A stretch of 6,550 bases of DNA from Clostridia bacterium (GTDB lineage Bacteria > Bacillota > Clostridia > Christensenellales > UBA1242), in the NCBI GenBank assembly GCA_017537515.1, contig JAFYKO010000149.1, positions 1 to 6,550 on the forward strand. Direction: 5' to 3'. Both the position numbers and the translations under genes were made by a program. The notes below the pieces were generated by a model. That model had not been told where the DNA came from and did no database searches. It saw only the letters and a program-made list of their open reading frames with translations. Below, piece by piece: positions 1 through 4,691 of this stretch; the stretch's first letter is position 1, and every line of letters begins with the position of its first letter.

Positions 1-60
1 AAAATTTTTGTGCTTTCGCACTTCTATTTTTGGAAATTTATTTCGCCTAATCCGTGGCGA

Positions 61-100
61 GTCGCTGACGTCAGCGACGCCACCGGGTGGCAGTGCCACC
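61..100. repeat. 18-bp perfect palindrome plus overlapping small inverted repeats
   Basis: Positions 61-78 read GTCGCTGACGTCAGCGAC, which equals its own reverse complement. GTGGCG at 54-59 can also pair with CGCCAC at 78-83, which widens the structure. It is followed by two competing inverted repeats that share bases: CCACC/GGTGG (80-84/86-90) and GGTGGCA/TGCCACC (86-92/94-100). They cannot both form in one molecule. A dimeric-protein operator, a cruciform-forming site or the tip of a mobile element are all possible. The sequence does not decide. Confidence 0.8.
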
Positions 101-104
101 TTTC

Positions 105-167
105 CATAGGACGGTCGTTCGGCTGAAATACTTATAAATCTAATTGCGTACGAAAGCAAGTTACAAT
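105..167 (+). repeat. 63-bp dispersed repeat, copy 1
   Basis: This matches 265-327 over 63 bp with 5 differences. One is at position 134; the other four are clustered at 141-145. The two invariant parts are a left half containing GGACGGTCGTTCGGCTGAAA and a right half containing GCGTACGAAAGCAAGTTACA. No open reading frame runs through both copies, so protein coding does not explain the conservation. Copy 1 is followed directly by the hairpin at 172-187. Confidence 0.85.
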
Positions 168-171
168 GACT

Positions 172-187
172 GGCGGTTCTAACCGCC
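172..187. repeat. Perfect 7-bp inverted repeat
   Basis: GGCGGTT (172-178) and AACCGCC (181-187) are exact reverse complements separated by only CT. In RNA the tight loop would open at least one pair. It lies just after copy 1 of the 63-bp repeat and is not found after copy 2. No T-run follows on either strand, so it is not an intrinsic terminator. Confidence 0.6.
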
Positions 188-231
188 CCGCCTGCCATTG
201 AGCTGACGCACTTAAAAACTAAAAGCGAAGC

Positions 232-257
232 CCAATGCCAACGGGGGCATCCCCGGG
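232..257 (+). repeat. CCAATGC-GGGG/CCCC hairpin repeat, copy 1
   Basis: A 26-bp unit beginning CCAATGC and ending with CGGGG (242-246), loop GCAT, CCCCG (251-255). It recurs at 633-658 with two differences, and in more altered form at 839-866, where the stem becomes the 7-bp CCGGGGG/CCCCCGG. The stem is kept in all three copies while loop and flank bases differ. Confidence 0.75.
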
Positions 258-264
258 CACCTTG

Positions 265-327
265 CATAGGACGGTCGTTCGGCTGAAATACTTGTAAATC
301 CGACAGCGTACGAAAGCAAGTTACAAT
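265..327 (+). repeat. 63-bp dispersed repeat, copy 2
   Basis: Second copy of the block at 105-167, starting exactly 160 bp downstream. In this copy TTGTAA (292-297) can pair with TTACAA (321-326), closing a loop that contains the four clustered differences. In copy 1 the equivalent pairing has one mismatch. The segment is bounded by the CGGGG/CCCCG hairpin unit upstream and a TGAATA heptamer array downstream. Confidence 0.85.
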
Positions 328-330
328 TTA

Positions 331-351
331 ATGAATATTGAATAATGAATA
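331..351 (+). repeat. Three tandem heptamers, (A/T)TGAATA
   Basis: Units ATGAATA (331-337), TTGAATA (338-344) and ATGAATA (345-351) follow each other without a gap, with a partial fourth (ATT). A second heptamer array with a different unit lies at 4660-4687. Short heptamer arrays are typical of non-coding DNA and can change in length by slippage. Confidence 0.65.
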
Positions 352-355
352 ATTA

Positions 356-391
356 AGGTTGGATTTAAATACTATTTACAAATCCCAACCT
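356..391. repeat. 11-bp stem inverted repeat with one bulge
   Basis: AGGTTGG (356-362) pairs with CCAACCT (385-391). The helix continues with ATTT (363-366) against AAAT (380-383) after a bulged C at 384. The loop is 13 nt and AT-rich. Downstream sequence is GC-rich (TCGGGGCGGG), so it is not a classical terminator. Function unknown. Confidence 0.6.
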
Positions 392-392
392 C

Positions 393-446
393 GGGGCGGG
401 CGGGTTCGTACTGCGACTGCGTCGCCCACTTCACCCACTCCGCCCC
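393..446. repeat. GC-rich nested inverted repeat
   Basis: An outer stem GGGGCGG (393-399) / CCGCCCC (440-446) encloses an inner hairpin GCGAC (413-417), loop TGC, GTCGC (421-425). The result is a stem with an internal arm directly after the AGGTTGG hairpin. It could be part of a folded RNA or a DNA element; no coding frame explains it. Confidence 0.55.
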
Positions 447-559
447 TCAACTTCAATGTAAATTCAAAATAGTTTGCTTAGCACTTCACTTGTTTCGGCG
501 TCTGCGAGGCCTCAATTTTAACAAGATTTTGGATGAAAGACAAAGCAAACGGGTTCCCC

Positions 560-620
560 GGTGGCAGGAGCCACTCTCATTGGGCACCTAAAGTTGCCTT
601 AGGGTGTATTGCAACGCAAC
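560..620 (+). repeat. Hairpin-block repeat, copy A (degenerate)
   Basis: It starts with GGTGGCAGGAGCCACTCTCA, closely matching the starts of the blocks at 674 and 765. The first hairpin is intact: GTGGC (561-565), loop AGGA, GCCAC (570-574). The following parts (TTGGGC, a GTTGCC, GGGTGTATT) resemble the other two copies, but the second and third stems are largely lost. The end coordinate is approximate because similarity fades. Confidence 0.6.
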
Positions 621-632
621 CACTTGTGTTTG

Positions 633-658
633 CCAATGCTAACGGGGGCTTCCCCGGG
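633..658 (+). repeat. CCAATGC-GGGG/CCCC hairpin repeat, copy 2
   Basis: This differs from the copy at 232-257 at two of 26 positions. The stem is CGGGG (643-647) / CCCCG (652-656) with loop GCTT. It fills much of the gap between blocks A and B of the longer hairpin repeat, so the two repeat types are interleaved. Confidence 0.7.
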
Positions 659-673
659 GGTTCCGTTTTCAAA

Positions 674-750
674 GGTGGCAAGAGCCACTCTCATTGGGGC
701 AACTAATGTTGCCCGGCTAGGTGTAATACACCCGCAAGCTGAAAGCTTGC
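674..750 (+). repeat. Hairpin-block repeat, copy B (four stems in series)
   Basis: Four perfect stems lie one after another. They are GTGGC/GCCAC with loop AAGA (675-688); GGGCAAC/GTTGCCC with loop TAAT (697-714); GGTGTA/TACACC around one A (720-732); and GCAAGCT/AGCTTGC with loop GAA (734-750). The first 63 bp match copy C at 765-827 with four differences. Such a string of perfect hairpins is far beyond what ordinary intergenic DNA shows. It resembles neither a CRISPR array (units abut and carry no spacers) nor a tRNA cluster. Confidence 0.8.
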
Positions 751-764
751 CACTGGCAAGGCGG

Positions 765-839
765 GGTGGCAAGAGCCACTCTCATTGGGGCAACTAATGT
801 TACCCGATTAGGTGTATTACACCCGCAGACGAAGTCTGC
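765..839 (+). repeat. Hairpin-block repeat, copy C
   Basis: This copy starts 91 bp after copy B. GTGGC/GCCAC (766-779) is identical to copy B. The second stem has one mismatch (GGGCAAC against GTTACCC). The third, GGTGTA/TACACC (811-823), keeps its pairing with a different centre base. The fourth stem has a different sequence but the same shape: GCAGAC/GTCTGC with loop GAA (825-839), versus GCAAGCT/AGCTTGC in copy B. Both arms changed together, so the fold rather than the sequence may be what is kept. Confidence 0.8.
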
Positions 840-848
840 CAATGCCTT

Positions 849-905
849 CCGGGGGGCTTCCCCCGGCGGGGTGTGGGCGAGTAGCCCACCCGCACGCAAG
901 TGCGG
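849..905. repeat. Three consecutive GC-rich hairpins
   Basis: The hairpins are CCGGGGG/CCCCCGG with loop GCTT (849-866, third form of the CCAATGC unit); GTGGGC/GCCCAC with loop GAGTA (873-889); and CCGCAC/GTGCGG closed by a GCAA tetraloop of the GNRA class (890-905). GNRA loops are favoured in functional RNAs, which hints at an RNA role. No T-runs follow, so termination is unlikely. Confidence 0.65.
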
Positions 906-940
906 AATTAATTTTTGAAAATGAATTCCGCAAAGCGGAA
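902..940. repeat. Mutually exclusive stems around TTCCGC
   Basis: GCGGAATT (902-909) can pair with AATTCCGC (924-931). Alternatively TTCCGC (926-931) can pair with GCGGAA (935-940) across loop AAA. The first arm also overlaps the right arm of the GCAA-loop hairpin (900-905). This three-way competition is the kind seen in switching leaders, but there is no recognised ligand-binding domain or leader peptide, so regulation is only a possibility. Confidence 0.45.
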
Positions 941-944
941 GAAT

Positions 945-967
945 TTTCAATTATAAAATTTAATTCC
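945..967 (+). repeat. Left copy of 23-bp direct repeat bounding gene 1
   Basis: The repeat begins TTTCAATTATAAAATT and ends TAATTCC. An identical 23-bp copy is found at 3138-3160, immediately after the stop codon of the coiled-coil gene. The flanking base differs on both sides, so the match ends exactly here. It is AT-rich but too long for a likely chance match. The distance from copy to copy is 2193 bp and encloses the entire gene and its ribosome binding site. It contains TATAAA (952-957), but no matching -35 box is visible. Confidence 0.8.
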
Positions 968-983
968 GTCAGTGAGGCGGAAT
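963..983. repeat. ATTCCGTC/GGCGGAAT palindrome
   Basis: ATTCCGTC (963-970) pairs with GGCGGAAT (976-983), one G-T pair, loop AGTGA. It shares its right arm with the 30-bp palindromes at 4624-4653 and 6491-6520. It sits just upstream of the ribosome binding site of gene 1, so a transcript crossing it would carry a hairpin in its leader. Confidence 0.6.
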
Positions 984-986
984 AAT

Positions 987-994
987 AAAAGGAG
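987..994 (+). promoter_or_regulatory. Ribosome binding site of gene 1
   Basis: AAAAGGAG lies four bases before ATG at 999. This decides the start. The frame stays open back to a GTG at 972, but that codon is inside the palindrome at 963-983 and has no ribosome binding site. The spacing is short but workable. Confidence 0.75.
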
Positions 995-998
995 TTTT

Positions 999-3137
999 AT
1001 GAACAGAAATTTACATAACACCTCATTCCCTCGAGACAAGGGCGAATCCCTGCAAAAACTTACCGCCTCGCTCTCGAAAGACATAAACTCCCTCTCCACT
1101 GCTATCTCAAACACCAACCAACAAATTTCGACACTAGAAGAAAAATTGGAAAATTCCGACCTTTCGACAATTACCGACAAATTAACCGAATACGACGAAA
1201 GACTAGCCGAGGCCGACGAAAAACTTGAGGAAATGCGTATAAACGTCGGCAACAACGCTCTAAGCATTTCTAGCCTTTCCGTCAAAAATGCCGAGCAAGA
1301 TGCGGACATCCTCTCCAACGCAAACGAAATAGCGGGCGTTAAAAACTCCCTCTCCACGCTTTCAAGCACAGTAGCCGAAAACACCGACGCTATTTCGGGG
1401 CATTCTTCAACGCTTAACACACTTCTTTCAGATAACACTACAAACAAAACCAACATTGCAAAAAACACCAGCGACATCTCCGCTAACAAGACGGACATAA
1501 CCACGCTTCTTGAAACGACATCTACACACACCGAGGAACTTGCGACGCTTAGGGCACTTGTCGAAAGCGGTGGGGGTAGTACGGGCGGAAGCGGGGAGGC
1601 AGGCGGAGGGACGTCGGGAGATTCTTCCGACATCGTCGCCCGCCTGGATGGGCTGGAGTTACAACTCCTAGAAAATGCGGAGACGCTTAAACCTTTAAAA
1701 ATCCTTTCAGAAAGCTCGTCGAATATTGTCGACGTTCGAGAGTTTTCAAACAACGAATTTAACATATACGAGCACGAGGCATACACGCACAACGGTGGAA
1801 TAACCCCGGATTATCCCATCGGCAGAAAGGGTGCGAATATGTTTGGTGCGATTTGGGCGAGGATAAACCCGAGATACAATTCTGTGTTTTCGGGGAATCT
1901 TGTGTTGACGCTTTCGGGCGTACCGGACGGAAAAACACAGTCGACACTCACCCTAACCATCGACGGCGTGGCCTCGCAACTTACAGCGAGCATAGATGCA
2001 AGTACATTGACAATTACATTACCATTCAACCTAACCGCAAGCCGTGTTTGTCATACGTTTAGAGTTGACTTTGCGGACTCTGAACTTGCGGACGCAACAC
2101 TTTGTTTTATGAGGCTTGAAGTTGACCAAGGGGCGAACTTTGCTTGTTTGAACAGGGATAAGAAGTATTGTATTACAACCCTATACTCCTCAACCAATAG
2201 GCAGTACATATTCTTGACGAAGAATTTGGGAGATAGTCGTCAGTTTACGTATCTTTACAAGAACTATGGCGAGGCGGACCAGCGAACTGCGTCGTTTACG
2301 ATTGACCCATTTGAGGGCAACTTCCTCGACCAAGCGGACTCGGAGCATTATTTCAGTACGTGTGAGGTTTATCACGAAGTGAAGTACACATTGTCTTCGG
2401 GGAAGGTTGCGACGGGGCTTGTTTACGACGTTCTCGGGCTGGAGCGGGATACCTCTCGGCTGTTGTGCGGGAATACGCAGTATGACTATGTTTACGTGCT
2501 GTGCGAAGACGTGGTTTACGACGCTTCGAGGTGCTGTACGCAAGAGTTTGTCATACCGACCAACAAGAAGACAAGCGATTATTACACCTATTGCGGGACG
2601 ACTTACGAGAACAGGGCGTTTATCTGCACTCGGGAGAGGTTTAACGCAAGCGAGGAGATTACGCTGAATGGCGAGGCGTTGCCTTGTGAGTTTGTGCAGG
2701 CGAGGGGAGTCGTTGACAACGGACCGCAGATTGCGGGCAAGTTCTCGGAGCAGTCGGGGTATGTGCTTTTGCATAAGACGGGGGATATTTATTTCTTGCC
2801 GGAGAAGAACGCAAGCTATATGATTTGGCTTGGGCGGGGGAAGAATATCAACGCTTATTTGCAGTACGCAAATGTGCCTTCGCACGACCCGGAGACGGCG
2901 ACGACAAGCAAGTATGTCAATCCGTTGCACGTAAGGACGGGGGAAATGAACGTTTATTTCTCGGCCCTTGACGGCTCGCACGTTGTGAAGCGGGTTTTGA
3001 AGTTTGACTCTGAACTTGGACGCTGGGTGCTTACGCCAACCGTTTCGCTTTTCCACGGCCTCGACGCTATCTACGAACTCGACTGGGGAAGAATCATTGC
3101 GGTTAGAAATAGAAGTTATGAAATCACGAGCAAATAA
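999..3137 (+). CDS. Coiled-coil stalk protein with Cys-containing C-terminal part, unknown function
   Basis: I do not recognise this 712-residue protein as a named family. Residues about 15-187 are a long coiled coil, rich in S, T, N, D and K, with tail-fibre or stalk-like wording such as NTSDISANKTDITTL. A Gly/Ser hinge follows (about 190-210), then a short second helix (about 212-236). The rest (about 237-712) looks beta-rich with many aromatic residues. It holds all 12 cysteines I count, clustered around residues 350-590. There is no signal peptide, membrane segment or sorting motif, so it is predicted to be cytoplasmic or exported by a non-classical route. The layout suggests an oligomeric stalk with a C-terminal head, as in phage tail fibres; this is analogy, since no tail, holin or chaperone genes are nearby. 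The head region (about 2100-3000) is G-rich on this strand while the stalk is C-rich, which suggests mosaic origin. The gene is bounded by 23-bp direct repeats. Confidence 0.85.
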   Translation: MNRNLHNTSFPRDKGESLQKLTASLSKDINSLSTAISNTNQQISTLEEKLENSDLSTITDKLTEYDERLAEADEKLEEMRINVGNNALSISSLSVKNAEQDADILSNANEIAGVKNSLSTLSSTVAENTDAISGHSSTLNTLLSDNTTNKTNIAKNTSDISANKTDITTLLETTSTHTEELATLRALVESGGGSTGGSGEAGGGTSGDSSDIVARLDGLELQLLENAETLKPLKILSESSSNIVDVREFSNNEFNIYEHEAYTHNGGITPDYPIGRKGANMFGAIWARINPRYNSVFSGNLVLTLSGVPDGKTQSTLTLTIDGVASQLTASIDASTLTITLPFNLTASRVCHTFRVDFADSELADATLCFMRLEVDQGANFACLNRDKKYCITTLYSSTNRQYIFLTKNLGDSRQFTYLYKNYGEADQRTASFTIDPFEGNFLDQADSEHYFSTCEVYHEVKYTLSSGKVATGLVYDVLGLERDTSRLLCGNTQYDYVYVLCEDVVYDASRCCTQEFVIPTNKKTSDYYTYCGTTYENRAFICTRERFNASEEITLNGEALPCEFVQARGVVDNGPQIAGKFSEQSGYVLLHKTGDIYFLPEKNASYMIWLGRGKNINAYLQYANVPSHDPETATTSKYVNPLHVRTGEMNVYFSALDGSHVVKRVLKFDSELGRWVLTPTVSLFHGLDAIYELDWGRIIAVRNRSYEITSK

Positions 3138-3160
3138 TTTCAATTATAAAATTTAATTCC
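3138..3160 (+). repeat. Right copy of 23-bp direct repeat bounding gene 1
   Basis: Identical to 945-967. It begins at the first base after the TAA stop of gene 1, leaving no gene-specific 3' untranslated sequence. Beyond it the two flanks diverge (CGGAAG here, GTCAGT upstream). This is consistent with a gene inserted between, or duplicated together with, repeat copies. It could also be a dispersed intergenic repeat that happens to be present twice. Confidence 0.8.
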
Positions 3161-3195
3161 CGGAAGAACAAAATTTTCTCTGAAGACTGTACCTT

Positions 3196-3233
3196 GCGAA
3201 AAAAAAGTGGCAGAATTGCCAAAAATTTTTCGC
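3196..3233. terminator. Possible bidirectional terminator after gene 1
   Basis: A short hairpin TGGCA (3208-3212), loop GAAT, TGCCA (3217-3221) is framed by an A8 tract upstream and AAAATTTTT downstream. GCGAAAAA (3196-3203) can also pair with TTTTTCGC (3226-3233). Read on the - strand, the hairpin is followed by C and eight T. The core stem is only 5 bp, so this is a weak call. It is the only terminator-like structure between gene 1 and the promoter of the next gene. Confidence 0.35.
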
Positions 3234-3270
3234 CAAACACTTGATTTTTCCAAAACTCTTTGTTATAATT

Positions 3271-3279
3271 AACCTCGAA
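3271..3279 (+). promoter_or_regulatory. Extended -10 promoter of the ATPase gene
   Basis: TGTTATAAT gives TG, one base, then a perfect TATAAT (3274-3279), 16 bp before the ATG-proximal start region. No good -35 box is found at 16-18 bp (CAAAAC lies there). Extended -10 promoters do not depend on a strong -35. The leader would be very short, about 10 bases, so no attenuator is expected. Confidence 0.7.
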
Positions 3280-3281
3280 AT

Positions 3282-3288
3282 AAGGAGG
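3282..3288 (+). promoter_or_regulatory. Ribosome binding site of the ATPase gene
   Basis: AAGGAGG is a near-perfect anti-16S match, seven bases before ATG at 3296. A nearer ATG at 3291 is in another frame and only two bases from the site, so 3296 is the real start. Confidence 0.85.
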
Positions 3289-3295
3289 CAATGAA

Positions 3296-4588
3296 ATGGA
3301 AATCAAGAGAAACAAGTATTTGGATATGTTAAAAATTAGGATGTGCAATGGCTTTGTCAAGGTTATAACCGGCATAAGAAGGTGCGGGAAATCTTATCTT
3401 TTGAACAATATTTTTTATGAACATCTTTTAACCAGTGGAGTGGAAAGGGACCATATTATTAAATTTGCGTTCGATTCGGCAGAGGATTTATTGCTTATTG
3501 GTGAGGACCTTCAGGACCTAGCGAAAAACAAGAAAAAAGTTGACCCGAAGAAGTTTGTTGGGTTCGTTTCTGGCCAAATCAAAGACGACAAGATGTATTT
3601 TTTGCTCTTGGATGAGGTTCAAAACCTTGACGGGTTTGAAACTGTGCTTAATGGATACTTACGCAAGGGCAATTTGGATATTTATGTTACGGGAAGTAAC
3701 TCCAAGTTTTTGTCAAAGGATGTTTTAACAGAGTTTGCAGGGCGTGGGGATGAAGTCCACGTTTTGCCATTGTCGTTTTCTGAATTTTTTGAATTTTGTG
3801 GCGGAAATGTGGATTATGCCCTTGAAGATTATATGATTTATGGTGGCTTGCCGGCAGTAGCCAAAATGCAAACTCCCGAGCAAAAAGCCACTTATCTCAA
3901 AGCACAAATACAAAATGTTTATCTCAAGGATATTATGGAAAGGCATAACATCAAAGCCGACAAAAACCTTGAAGAACTCTTGAACGTGATTGCTTCGGGT
4001 ATTTCTTCGCTTACCAATCCGCTAAAAATTGCGAATACTTTTAAAACACTTAAAAACACTTCAGTAAGTTCAGCGACTATCGATAAATACATCGACCATA
4101 TGCAAGACTCATTTATGTTGTCTAAGGTCCATAGATACGACGTCAAAGGCAGAAAATACATCAATACACCTTACAAAATTTATTTTGAAGATGTGGGACT
4201 AAGAAACGCAAGACTGGATTTTCGGCAAATAGAAAATACTCATATTATGGAAAATATTGTTTTCAACGAATTGAGGTATCGAGGCTTCAACGTCGATGTT
4301 GGCGTTGTGGAAAGTCGAGAATCACATAATGGTGAGTCAGAAAGAAAATATTTTGAAATAGATTTTGTGGCGAATCTTGGCAACAAAAGATACTATGTTC
4401 AATCCGCTTATGACTTACCAACGCAAGAAAAAATGAGCCAAGAAACCAAATCTTTTGACAATACCGACGACTCATTCAAGAAAATTATTATTGTTGAGAA
4501 AAATATAAAGTCAAGACGCACTGACAAGGGCTATCTTATTCTTGGCCTAACATATTTCCTCCTAAATCCGAGCAGTTTGGAAGAGTGA
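3296..4588 (+). CDS. DUF4143-type AAA+ ATPase with C-terminal nuclease-like domain
   Basis: The 430-residue product has the order typical of this family. Walker A is GIRRCGKS (residues 26-33, K32). Walker B is YFLLLDEVQNL (101-111, D106 E107). A sensor-like TGSNS follows (132-136), and then GRGDEV with R150 and PLSFSEF. The middle region is helical. The C-terminal part contains ENIVFNELRYRG (from 319), EIDFVA (354-359) and YYVQSAY (366-372), matching the restriction-endonuclease-like fold. The usual catalytic Lys after the acidic residue is replaced (VQS), as is common in these proteins, so cleavage activity is doubtful. No signal peptide or membrane segment is seen, so it is probably cytoplasmic. 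The cellular role of the family is poorly defined; partners and targets are unknown. The gene is visibly more AT-rich than its neighbours, which would fit lateral acquisition. It is a self-contained unit with its own promoter and terminator. Confidence 0.92.
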   Translation: MEIKRNKYLDMLKIRMCNGFVKVITGIRRCGKSYLLNNIFYEHLLTSGVERDHIIKFAFDSAEDLLLIGEDLQDLAKNKKKVDPKKFVGFVSGQIKDDKMYFLLLDEVQNLDGFETVLNGYLRKGNLDIYVTGSNSKFLSKDVLTEFAGRGDEVHVLPLSFSEFFEFCGGNVDYALEDYMIYGGLPAVAKMQTPEQKATYLKAQIQNVYLKDIMERHNIKADKNLEELLNVIASGISSLTNPLKIANTFKTLKNTSVSSATIDKYIDHMQDSFMLSKVHRYDVKGRKYINTPYKIYFEDVGLRNARLDFRQIENTHIMENIVFNELRYRGFNVDVGVVESRESHNGESERKYFEIDFVANLGNKRYYVQSAYDLPTQEKMSQETKSFDNTDDSFKKIIIVEKNIKSRRTDKGYLILGLTYFLLNPSSLEE

Positions 4589-4627
4589 ATTCCGCCGACT
4601 CTGTCGGGGAATTGAGTTATTTTTATT
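4588..4627 (+). terminator. Rho-independent terminator of the ATPase gene
   Basis: AATTCC (4588-4593) pairs with GGAATT (4608-4613). After a bulged G, CCGAC (4595-4599) pairs with GTCGG (4603-4607), loop TCT. A T-rich tract, TTATTTTTATT, begins at 4617. The hairpin overlaps the last base of the TGA stop codon. The three bases (GAG) between stem and T tract make it slightly less than ideal. Confidence 0.65.
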
Positions 4628-4653
4628 CCGCCTCCCTAACGGACCGGCGGAAT
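4624..4653. repeat. 30-bp palindromic dispersed repeat, copy 1
   Basis: ATTCCGCC (4625-4632) pairs with GGCGGAAT (4646-4653). Inside, TCC pairs with GGA across a CTAAC loop, with CC bulged. The full 30 bp are repeated without change at 6491-6520, while flanks differ completely. A shorter relative is at 963-983. This is REP-like behaviour: short, palindromic, intergenic, repeated. No REP-associated transposase is present in this window. Confidence 0.8.
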
Positions 4654-4659
4654 AACAAT

Positions 4660-4687
4660 AACTCCTCACTCCTAACTGCTAACTCCT
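4660..4687 (+). repeat. Four tandem heptamers, AACTCCT type
   Basis: Units AACTCCT, CACTCCT, AACTGCT and AACTCCT follow each other exactly in 7-base steps, with two substitutions in total. The array lies directly upstream of the protease promoter dyad and could vary in copy number by slippage. The array at 331-351 has the same period but another sequence. Confidence 0.7.
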
Positions 4688-4691
4688 AATT

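Larger units (their letters stand above)
1..984. other. Gene-free, hairpin- and repeat-rich region
   Basis: I see no supportable coding region in almost 1 kb. The open frames here are short (77 codons or fewer), run through repeats, and lack convincing start sites. Instead the stretch is dense in inverted repeats and duplicated blocks, listed separately below: a palindrome at 61-78, 63-bp copies at 105 and 265, hairpins at 172-187, 356-391 and 393-446, three related blocks starting at 560, 674 and 765, then hairpins at 849-866, 873-889, 890-905 and 926-940. It could be an array of dispersed repeat elements, remnants of non-autonomous mobile elements, or a structured transcript leading into the gene at 999. 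I see no clear sigma-A promoter in the part next to that gene. The lack of a protein gene is well supported; the role is unknown. Confidence 0.75.

Noticed and set aside
1..34. Terminator of an upstream gene (GTGC-TTTC-GCAC with nearby T-rich sequence)
   Set aside because: The stem is only 4 bp and the T tract is interrupted, and the upstream gene is not in the window.
560..839. CRISPR array
   Set aside because: There are only three diverging blocks at unequal spacing (114 and 91 bp), no unique spacers of constant length, and no cas genes.
674..839. Integron attC-like recombination sites
   Set aside because: The paired arms do not carry the GTTRRRY/RYYYAAC core (GGGCAAC and GTTGCCC do not fit), and no integrase is present.
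609..950. Short open frames on both strands (609-797 and 717-950)
   Set aside because: They run across the hairpin repeats, have no proper ribosome binding sites and have compositions dictated by the repeats. I do not treat them as genes.
915..957. Promoter for gene 1 from TTGAAA (915-920) and TATAAA (952-957)
   Set aside because: The spacer is 31 bp. Although a 15-nt hairpin lies in it, I know of no basis for counting such a promoter. No hexamer at 16-18 bp fits.
947..1792. 281-codon open frame on the - strand within gene 1
   Set aside because: Its Ser/Val-rich translation is the antisense of the coiled-coil codons. The + strand frame has a ribosome binding site and a sensible domain layout.
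2190..3143. 317-codon open frame on the - strand within gene 1
   Set aside because: It is Arg-rich with no recognisable domain and is a shadow of the G-rich second half of gene 1.
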